Origin: Betaproteobacteria bacterium
GTDB lineage: Bacteria > Pseudomonadota > Gammaproteobacteria > Burkholderiales > SG8-39
Direction: 5' to 3'
Assembly: GCA_019509895.1 (NCBI GenBank)
Contig: JAEKLK010000011.1
Location: 1-8,216, forward strand
DNA length: 8,216 nucleotides
A program made the position numbers and the translations under genes. Under the pieces are notes generated by a model, which did no database searches, was not told where the DNA came from, and saw only the letters and a program-made list of their open reading frames with translations. Shown piece by piece: positions 1-5,149 of the stretch (positions within the stretch are counted from its first letter, which is position 1; every line of letters begins with the position of its first letter).

Positions 1-255
1 AAGGCGCTCTTCAATGACGGCTTCAACTACGTCCTGCACGGCAACAGCCAGAAGGGGCTCGACATGATGCAGCAGGCGATCAAGACCGGCGCCGGCTTCC
101 GGCGTCCGGATCACGGCAAGCTGCAGCTCGGCTACGCCTATCACATCGCCGGTCAGAACGACAAAGCGGTGCAGACGTTCAAGAGCGTGCAGGGGACCGA
201 CGGCGCCGCCGCACTCGCTCGCCTCTGGGTAATTCGCCTCGGCAAGACGACCTGA
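1..255 (+). CDS. C-terminal end of a tetratricopeptide-repeat-like protein (5' truncated)
   Basis: The reading frame is open from the first base and ends at TGA 253-255, so the start lies before the window and only 84 residues are visible. The visible part contains helix-pair patterns of the TPR or Sel1 kind: a segment with FNDGFNYVLHGNSQKGLDMM, then LQLGYAYHIAGQNDKAVQTF, whose G-Y-A-Y and A-G-Q-N-D-K-A spacing is typical of a TPR unit (small residue, tyrosine, then a lysine-alanine turn). The tail is short and ends in a basic LGKTT. TPR proteins are scaffolds for protein-protein contacts, often periplasmic or envelope-associated in such bacteria, but the partner and the location cannot be told from this fragment. 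It converges with the MFS gene, so it is probably not part of the efflux system. The family call is moderate; a specific function is unknown. Confidence 0.7.
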   Translation, partial: KALFNDGFNYVLHGNSQKGLDMMQQAIKTGAGFRRPDHGKLQLGYAYHIAGQNDKAVQTFKSVQGTDGAAALARLWVIRLGKTT

Positions 256-261
256 TCAGTC

Positions 262-304
262 GTGCCGGTGCCGCTCGCGGTGCCGGTGTCATTGCCGCAC
301 CGGC
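262..304. terminator. Possible bidirectional terminator hairpin between convergent genes
   Basis: GCCGGTG (282-288) and CACCGGC (298-304) are perfect inverted repeats separated by 9 nt. The 9-mer GTGCCGGTG occurs twice in the same orientation (262-270 and 280-288), so either copy could pair with the downstream arm. The site lies between the TGA of the TPR-like gene (255) and the stop of the MFS gene (complement of 312-314), where a shared terminator would be expected. There is no T-run on either side, so it does not fit a canonical intrinsic terminator. It may act as a transcript-end stabiliser or be a chance product of GC-rich DNA. Confidence 0.35.
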
Positions 305-311
305 GTAGCCG

Positions 312-1628
312 CTAGCCGGCAAGCTCCTCGGTCACGCTCTCAGTAAGGCTTGGCGCGCGCGCCTCGTCCAGCGACCGCAGCCCGAGGAGCGGCGACGCCC
401 AGGCAACCAGCAGTACGAGCGCCATGGCGCCGACGCCGGTGAGCAGCATCGTCGCGCGCAGTCCCGCATGGTTGCCGATCCAGCCGCCGGCGAGGCCGCC
501 GAGCGGCGCGGTGGCGACCGTGAGGCAGATCATGGTCGCGGTGACGCGCCCGAGCAGCGCATCGGACGTAACCGCCTGGCGCAGCGTCAGGTAGTTGATG
601 AAGAAAACCATGCCGCTGAAGTCGAGGATCGCAAGGCCGGCGCCGAAGACCAGTGAGCCCACGAGCGGGCCACCGCTCGCGGCCGCCATGACGAGCCAGC
701 CGATGCCGGTACCCAGCATGCCGAGCAGCATGGTCGGACCGAAGCCGAGGCGGCGATTGAGCGGCTCGACGGCACCGGCGGCGGCGAGCGAGCCGACGCC
801 GGCCAGCATCCACAGCGCGCCGACATGACCTGCGGAGAAGCCGAGCTCGCGTGCGGCGAACAGCACGCCGATGGCGAGATAGGCGTGCCTGAACACCTGC
901 CAGAGCGCGAGCGCCCAGGCGAGCGCGCGCAGCGTCGTGTTGCGCCAGATGGCGCCCAGCCCTTCGCCGATCTCGGCGGCGATGTTGCGCGCCGCCATCT
1001 TCGGCGCGTCGCTCGCGCGCGGCTCGATGCCGCGCAGCACCACCGCCGAGACGAAGAACGCGAGCGCATCGAGCAGGATGGCGAACGGCGCGCCGAGCCA
1101 GTGGATAAGCGCGCCGGCGAGTCCGGGGCCGATCAGCTGCGACGCTGAATCGCTGACACCGATCTTGGCGTTCGCCTCCACCAGCCGCTCGCGGCCGACG
1201 CGCTCGGTCATGAACACCTGGTAGGCCGGCCAGCCGATCACCGCGCCGGTGCCGAGCAGGAAGCCGACGGCGTAGAGCACGCCCATCGACAGCAGGCCGA
1301 GCCACGCCGCGAGCGGCACCGCGAGCAGCGCCACACCGCGCGCGATATCGGAAAGGACGATGATCGGCAGCTTCGGCGCGCGATCGACCAGCACGCCGGC
1401 GAACAAGCCGAAGAGCGCGAAGGGCGCCGCTTCCAGCGCGGTCAGCACGCCCATTTCGAACGCGCTCGCGTCGAGCAGCAGCGCGCCGGTGAGCGGCAGG
1501 GCGAGGAACGTCACCTGGCCGCCGAAGTGCGTGATGGTGAGCGAGGTCCACAGGCGCACGAAGTCACCGTTGTGCCACAGCCCCCCGAAGGCACGGGCCG
1601 GATTCAGTTGCCGCATCAACTTCGTCAT
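312..1628 (-). CDS. MFS efflux transporter, MFS_3/EntS-like, 12 membrane segments
   Basis: This encodes a 438-residue inner-membrane secondary transporter of the major facilitator superfamily, expected to export small molecules in exchange for protons. After a short basic cytoplasmic N-terminus, hydrophobic segments run through the whole protein in a pattern consistent with 12 helices. The MFS motif A, GVLVDRAPK (about residues 78-86, with D82-R83), sits between helices 2 and 3. The stretch VGRERLVEANA (144-154), followed by a GPGLAGALI helix, is characteristic of the MFS_3/EntS branch (enterobactin exporter and macrolide-type pumps). I chose ATG 1628 because GGGAAAGAAGA lies directly upstream (complement of 1629-1639) as a purine-rich ribosome binding site. 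An in-frame ATG at 1655 would add nine arginine-rich residues and has no such site. The gene is divergent from baeSR-mdtAB, across a shared control region. It is not MdtD-like: MdtD belongs to the 14-helix DHA2 group. The substrate cannot be inferred. Confidence 0.88.
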   Translation of the reverse strand: MTKLMRQLNPARAFGGLWHNGDFVRLWTSLTITHFGGQVTFLALPLTGALLLDASAFEMGVLTALEAAPFALFGLFAGVLVDRAPKLPIIVLSDIARGVALLAVPLAAWLGLLSMGVLYAVGFLLGTGAVIGWPAYQVFMTERVGRERLVEANAKIGVSDSASQLIGPGLAGALIHWLGAPFAILLDALAFFVSAVVLRGIEPRASDAPKMAARNIAAEIGEGLGAIWRNTTLRALAWALALWQVFRHAYLAIGVLFAARELGFSAGHVGALWMLAGVGSLAAAGAVEPLNRRLGFGPTMLLGMLGTGIGWLVMAAASGGPLVGSLVFGAGLAILDFSGMVFFINYLTLRQAVTSDALLGRVTATMICLTVATAPLGGLAGGWIGNHAGLRATMLLTGVGAMALVLLVAWASPLLGLRSLDEARAPSLTESVTEELAG

Positions 1629-1825
1629 TCTTCTTTCCCATGCGCGAATGCGCATCGCGCGTGCGCGAAGCGGGAAGCAATCGGCTTGTGGCCTTCGTCC
1701 CGCCTCGAGATTCCCGGCGGGCGATCGGCCCGCGGGTCAGCCTATGCTGCTAGGGATGCACGCACGGCAGTCTTCCGGGCGGCGCGGTTCATCGGCGGTC
1801 TGTGCGTGCTCGAAAGGGGGCGCGC

Positions 1826-1854
1826 AGTATAGCGAGGCGCGCAGGCGCCGGCAA
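1826..1854 (-). promoter_or_regulatory. Sigma70-like promoter reading toward the MFS gene
   Basis: On the minus strand there is TTGCCG (complement of 1849-1854, 4 of 6 matches to TTGACA), an exact 17-bp spacer, and TATACT (complement of 1826-1831, 5 of 6 matches to TATAAT). Such an AT-rich -10 stands out in this GC-rich background. Transcription would start near 1819, giving a leader of about 190 nt before ATG 1628. The imperfect -35, with a direct repeat 2 bp upstream of it, fits a promoter helped by an activator. This is a consensus-match inference only. Confidence 0.55.
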
Positions 1855-1856
1855 TT

Positions 1857-1875
1857 GTGAAGAAGCGGTGAAGAA
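1857..1875. promoter_or_regulatory. Tandem 8-bp direct repeat, candidate OmpR-family (BaeR) operator
   Basis: GTGAAGAA occurs twice without mismatch (1857-1864 and 1868-1875), separated by GCG, so the period is 11 bp, one helical turn. OmpR/PhoB-family response regulators bind as head-to-tail dimers to direct repeats with about this spacing (for example pho boxes and CpxR GTAAA repeats), and a regulator of this family is encoded in the adjacent operon. Read toward the MFS gene the element is TTCTTCAC-N3-TTCTTCAC and ends 2 bp before the -35 hexamer, a usual activator position. It also lies 52 bp upstream of the baeS ATG, so it could serve both directions. It does not obviously match the BaeR box described in E. 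coli, so the assignment to BaeR is inferred from context. Confidence 0.5.
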
Positions 1876-1895
1876 TGGGCCGCAGGGCCCCTTCT
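1872..1895 (+). other. Imperfect hairpin upstream of baeS
   Basis: GGGCC (1877-1881) and GGCCC (1886-1890) pair around a GCAG tetraloop. The stem extends through one T-C mismatch (1876/1891) to AGAA (1872-1875) with TTCT (1892-1895), giving about nine base pairs. It overlaps the second copy of the direct repeat and lies 31 bp upstream of the baeS start. No T-run follows, so it is not a standard terminator. It could be a leader structure of the baeS transcript or a DNA-level palindrome at a protein-binding site; its role is unknown. Confidence 0.3.
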
Positions 1896-1926
1896 GCGAT
1901 TGATCGGACGCAGGCGCCGCCGCACG

Positions 1927-3261
1927 ATGCTCGCCGTGAAGGCCGGCATCGCTCTCAAGTTCTTTCTCGCCATCCTGCTCGCCGCCGCCGTGGCGGCGGC
2001 GGCGATGGCGATCGCCACGCGCTCGAGCTTCCAGTCCGGCTTTCTCGGCTACCTCAACCAGGTCGACGCGCAGCGCCTCGACGAGCTCGCCGGGCGCCTT
2101 GCGAGCGAGTACCGCCGCAGCGGCAACTGGGACTTCGTGCGTGATGACTACGCCAAGCTGCGCGCGCTCGCACTGCCGGCCCCCACGGTGCCGCGCCTCG
2201 CGCTGATCGATGCCAAGGGCGACACCGTGCTCGGCAATGCCGAGCTTGCGGCCGAAGGCGCCGTGAAGCCGGTGCAGGTCGACGGCCATACGGTCGGCTG
2301 GATCGCGCGGGCGCCGCTTCGCCGCCTGTCGACCGCGGCGGAGGTCACTTTCCAGCAGGAGCAGCTGCGCAGCGCCTGGGTGATCGCGGCGCTCGCGGTC
2401 GTGCTGGCCGCAGCCCTGGCGCTCGTGCTCGGGCGCGCATTCGTTACGCCCGTGAAGCGCGTGGCCGAGGCGACGCATCGCCTGGCTGCCGGTGACTACG
2501 CGACGCGGGTGCCGGTGCGTTCACGCGACGAGCTCGGCCGCCTCGCGGCCGACTTCAACCGGCTCGCCGAAACGCTGGAGCACAACGAGACCCTGCGCCG
2601 GCGCTTCATGGCGGACGTGTCGCACGAGCTGCGCACACCGCTCGCCGTGGTCTCCGCGGAGCTCGAGGCGCTCGAGGATGGCGTACGGCCGCTCACGCGC
2701 GAATCGCTGGCGTCGCTGCGCGGCGAAGTCTCCGCGCTCGGCAAGCTCATCGATGATCTCAACCAGCTCGCGCTCGCGGACGTCGGCGCGCTCGCCTATC
2801 GCAAGCGGCGCGTCGACCTCGCGCCGCTCCTCGAGCAGGCGCTCGAGTCCTATCGCGAGCGTCTGGCCGAGCGCGGCCTCCTGATCGAGACGGTGCTCGC
2901 GCGCGGCACGATCGTCTTCGGCGACGCCGATCGCCTGCTCGCCATGTTCCGCAACCTGCTCGAAAACTCGGCGCGCTACACCGACACGGGCGGGCGCGTG
3001 CGTGTCTCGGCACGGCGCGAGGGTGACCGCGTGATCGTCGACTTCGACGATTCGGCGCCCGGCGTGCCGGCCGATGCGCTGCCCCACCTCTTCGAGCGCT
3101 TCTACCGCGTCGACGCCTCGCGCAGCCGCGCCAATGGCGGCTCGGGTCTCGGACTCGCCATCTGCCGCAGCATCGCCGCCGCGCACGACGCCGAGATCGG
3201 CGCCTTCGACTCGCCGCTCGGCGGCCTGCGCGTGCGCGTCACGCTGCCCTACGCCGCATGA
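1927..3261 (+). CDS. baeS: Envelope-stress sensor histidine kinase BaeS
   Basis: This is a 444-residue inner-membrane sensor kinase that autophosphorylates on histidine and passes the phosphate to BaeR. Membrane segments are seen at about residues 12-30 and 150-171, enclosing a periplasmic sensor of about 115 residues with the BaeS-type segment SGNWDFVRDD. A HAMP domain follows (about 173-219, TPVKR...AAGDYATRV). The H-box is FMADVSHELRTPLAVV with phospho-acceptor H233. The ATPase domain has the N-box NLLENS (N347), the G1 motif DSAPGV (D375) and the G2 motif GGSGLGLAIC (from G404). DSAPG and ALAYRK...VDLAPLL match E. coli BaeS closely. ATG 1927 was chosen because four residues then precede KAGIALKFFLAIL, as in the E. 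coli protein (RPGITGKLFLAIF after four residues). A TTG at 1900 would add an arginine-rich leader and has no ribosome binding site; the Shine-Dalgarno signal for 1927 is also weak. At 444 residues it is somewhat shorter than E. coli BaeS (467), mostly in the periplasmic part. Confidence 0.93.
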   Translation: MLAVKAGIALKFFLAILLAAAVAAAAMAIATRSSFQSGFLGYLNQVDAQRLDELAGRLASEYRRSGNWDFVRDDYAKLRALALPAPTVPRLALIDAKGDTVLGNAELAAEGAVKPVQVDGHTVGWIARAPLRRLSTAAEVTFQQEQLRSAWVIAALAVVLAAALALVLGRAFVTPVKRVAEATHRLAAGDYATRVPVRSRDELGRLAADFNRLAETLEHNETLRRRFMADVSHELRTPLAVVSAELEALEDGVRPLTRESLASLRGEVSALGKLIDDLNQLALADVGALAYRKRRVDLAPLLEQALESYRERLAERGLLIETVLARGTIVFGDADRLLAMFRNLLENSARYTDTGGRVRVSARREGDRVIVDFDDSAPGVPADALPHLFERFYRVDASRSRANGGSGLGLAICRSIAAAHDAEIGAFDSPLGGLRVRVTLPYAA

Positions 3262-3917
3262 GCCGCATTCTCATCGTCGAAGACGAGCCGAAGCTTGCGG
3301 CCCTGGAGGCGGACTACCTCAAGGCGGCTGGGTTCGACACGCACATCATCGGCGATGGACGCGACGTCATTCCGTGGGTGCGCAGCCAGGCGCCGGACCT
3401 GATCCTGCTCGACCTCATGCTGCCCGGCCGCGACGGCGTCGAGATCTGCCGCGAGCTGCGCGCCTTCAGCGAGATACCGATCGTCATGGTGACCGCCAAG
3501 GTGGAAGAGATCGACCGGCTGATCGGCCTCGATTCCGGTGCCGATGACTATGTCTGCAAGCCTTTCAGCGTGCGAGAGCTGGTCGCGCGCGTGCGCGCCA
3601 TCCTGCGCCGGGGGCGCGCCGGCACGTCGGTGCCGGGACTGGTGCTGGACGAATCGACGCATCACGCCGAGCTCGATGGCCGGCCGCTCGACCTCACGCC
3701 GGTCGAATTCCGCCTGCTGCTAGCACTGGCGTCCACGCCGGGCCGCGTGTTTGGCCGCGAGCGGCTGCTCGAGCGCCTCTACGAAGACCATCGCGTGGTC
3801 ACCGATCGCACGGTGGACGCGCACGTCAAGAACCTGCGCCGCAAGCTCGAGGAGATTCGCCCGGGGGAAGAACTCGTGCGCTCGATCTATGGCGTCGGCT
3901 ACAAGCTGGAGCTCTGA
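3258..3917 (+). CDS. baeR: Response regulator BaeR, OmpR/PhoB family
   Basis: This is a 219-residue cytoplasmic transcription factor activated by phosphorylation. The receiver domain (1-115) shows the acidic pocket E8-D9-E10, the phospho-acceptor D52 within DLILLDLMLPG, T79 in IVMVTAK and K101 in YVCKPF. A winged-helix DNA-binding domain follows (about 127-217), with LDLTPVEFRLL, the recognition-helix region VVTDRTVDAHVKNLRRKLE and the C-terminal YGVGYKLEL hairpin. MVTAKVEEIDRLIGL and RVVTDRTVDAHVKNLRRKLE are near-identical to E. coli BaeR, which sets it apart from OmpR, PhoB or CpxR. It lacks the short N-terminal extension before RILIVEDEPK found in E. coli BaeR (240 residues). The ATG overlaps the baeS stop in an ATGA, and no Shine-Dalgarno sequence is visible inside the end of baeS, so translation is probably coupled. 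Expected targets are the mdt genes downstream and possibly the divergent MFS gene. Confidence 0.95.
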   Translation: MSRILIVEDEPKLAALEADYLKAAGFDTHIIGDGRDVIPWVRSQAPDLILLDLMLPGRDGVEICRELRAFSEIPIVMVTAKVEEIDRLIGLDSGADDYVCKPFSVRELVARVRAILRRGRAGTSVPGLVLDESTHHAELDGRPLDLTPVEFRLLLALASTPGRVFGRERLLERLYEDHRVVTDRTVDAHVKNLRRKLEEIRPGEELVRSIYGVGYKLEL

Positions 3918-5149
3918 TGCGCACCACCAAAATTCTCATCGGCCTCGTCGTAGTCGCCGCCTTGGCGGTCGGTGGCTACTACTACTGGCAATGGCGCATG
4001 ACGCCCTCACCGACGGCAGCGGCGGGAGCGACCAAAGGCCGTTCCGGCGGCCCGGGCGGCGCGTCGGCGCGCACGCCGGTGGTCGCCTCGGCGGCGACGC
4101 GGGGCGACATCGATGTAATCGTCAATGGCTTGGGTACGGTGACGCCGCTGCGCACCGTCACGGTAAGGTCGCGCGTCGACGGCGAGCTGGTGCGCGTGCT
4201 GTTCGAGGAAGGCCAGATCGTCAAGCAGGGCCAGCTCCTCGCCGAGATTGATGCGCGGCCCTCCCAGGTGCAGCTCGAGCAGGCGCAGGGCCAGCTCGCG
4301 CGAGACCGCGCCCTGCTCGAGAACGCGCGGCTCGACCTGGAGCGCTACAAGACGCTCTTCCAGCAGGACTCGATCGCGAAGCAGCAGGTCGATACGCAGG
4401 CGTCGCTCGTGCGCCAGTACGAAGGCGCGATCCGCGTGGATGCGAGCCAGGTCGAGAACGCTCGGCTGCAGCTCGCCTATGCGCGCATCAGCGCGCCGAT
4501 CAGCGGCCGGCTCGGGCTGCGACTGGTCGATCCGGGCAACATCGTGCGCGCGGGCGACACCACTGGCATGGTCGTCATCACACAGCTCGAGCCGATCTCG
4601 GTGCTCTACACGGTGCCGCAGGATCTGCTGCCGGCGGTCATGAAGCGTCTGCAGTCCGGCGATCAGATCGGCGTCGAAGCCTGGGACCGCGAGCAGAAGA
4701 CCAAGCTCGCCGACGGCATGCTCGCTTCGACCGACAACCAGGTCGACCCGCAGACGGGCACGGTGAAGCTCAAGGCGCAGTTCCCGAACACCGATCGCGC
4801 CCTCTTCCCCAACCAGTTCGTCAACGTGCGCATGAAGCTCGATACGCTGCACGACATGGTGCTGGTGCCCGCGGCCGCGGTGCAGCGCGGCGCGCAGGGC
4901 ATGTTCGTCTATATCGTGCAGCCCGATAACACGGTCGCGCTGCGCCCGGTGAAGCTCGGACCCGCGGACGGCCCGCGCCAGTCGATCGCCGATGGCCTGA
5001 AGCCGGGCGAGCAGGTGGTCACCGACGGGACCGACCGGCTGCGCCCGGGTTCACAGGTCGAGGTCGCCTCGGCCCGACCGGAAATCAAGGCCCCGGCTGC
5101 GCCGCCCGCGGGTAAGGGCGGCCGCCGGCGCAGCACGGAGGGCGGATGA
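3917..5149 (+). CDS. mdtA: RND efflux periplasmic adaptor MdtA
   Basis: This is a 410-residue membrane fusion protein that links the inner-membrane RND pump to an outer-membrane channel. The N-terminus has a basic start and a hydrophobic segment (about 5-24) ending in YYYWQW. No lipobox cysteine is seen, so it is probably membrane-anchored rather than a lipoprotein. A Gly/Ser/Pro-rich linker (30-54) follows, then the lipoyl half-motif VRSRVDGELVRVLFEEGQ (83-100), a helical hairpin rich in Gln and Leu (about 114-187), the second lipoyl half with ISAPISGRLGLRLVDPGN (191-208), a beta-barrel including VEAWDR, and a membrane-proximal part with ALFPNQFVNVRM (295-306). The TVRSRVDG, GDTTGMVVITQ and NQVDPQTGTVKLKA segments closely match E. 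coli MdtA (415 residues). The C-terminal tail from about 388 is low-complexity Pro/Ala/Gly/Arg. Its ATG overlaps the baeR TGA by one base (TGATG), with GGAG at 3908-3911 as ribosome binding site. Confidence 0.94.
   Translation: MRTTKILIGLVVVAALAVGGYYYWQWRMTPSPTAAAGATKGRSGGPGGASARTPVVASAATRGDIDVIVNGLGTVTPLRTVTVRSRVDGELVRVLFEEGQIVKQGQLLAEIDARPSQVQLEQAQGQLARDRALLENARLDLERYKTLFQQDSIAKQQVDTQASLVRQYEGAIRVDASQVENARLQLAYARISAPISGRLGLRLVDPGNIVRAGDTTGMVVITQLEPISVLYTVPQDLLPAVMKRLQSGDQIGVEAWDREQKTKLADGMLASTDNQVDPQTGTVKLKAQFPNTDRALFPNQFVNVRMKLDTLHDMVLVPAAAVQRGAQGMFVYIVQPDNTVALRPVKLGPADGPRQSIADGLKPGEQVVTDGTDRLRPGSQVEVASARPEIKAPAAPPAGKGGRRRSTEGG
5137..5141 (+). promoter_or_regulatory. Shine-Dalgarno site fixing the mdtB start
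   Basis: GGAGG lies 4 nt upstream of ATG 5146, inside the end of mdtA. It supports this start, which gives MNPSRLFILRP. E. coli MdtB carries about nine extra residues before the matching PSRLFIMRP. Confidence 0.7.

Larger units (their letters stand above)
1629..1926. other. Divergent intergenic control region between MFS gene and baeS
   Basis: These 298 bp separate two genes that start in opposite directions and contain no convincing coding sequence. Open frames that cross the region are GC-driven extensions of shadows of the neighbours. The part nearest the MFS gene (1640-1820) would be the MFS mRNA leader and shows no recognised riboswitch. The part nearest baeS (1826-1895) holds the promoter, direct repeat and hairpin listed separately. 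An 11-bp direct repeat, CGCAGGCGCCG, containing the palindrome GGCGCC, occurs at 1840-1850 and 1909-1919 and brackets the repeat and hairpin. I found no good -35/-10 pair reading toward baeS. Confidence 0.6.

Noticed and set aside
1629..1655. Upstream ATG (1655) for the MFS gene
   Set aside because: ATG 1628 has a purine-rich ribosome binding site directly before it; the longer start adds an Arg-rich stretch with no such site.
1805..1833. TATAGC (1828-1833) as a -10 for transcription toward baeS
   Set aside because: It is just the reverse reading of the better minus-strand TATACT, and no -35-like hexamer lies at the right distance on the plus strand.
1900..1926. Upstream TTG start for baeS adding nine residues
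   Set aside because: No ribosome binding site precedes it, the added residues are mostly arginine, and the ATG at 1927 aligns exactly with the E. coli BaeS N-terminus.
1789..2478. Minus-strand open frame spanning the regulatory region and the start of baeS
   Set aside because: It has Arg/Ala-rich composition without domains, runs opposite a well-supported kinase, and would cover the promoter and operator region.
4007..4852. Minus-strand open frame of 281 codons opposite mdtA
   Set aside because: It is a low-complexity His/Arg/Leu-rich antisense shadow of a well-supported adaptor gene.
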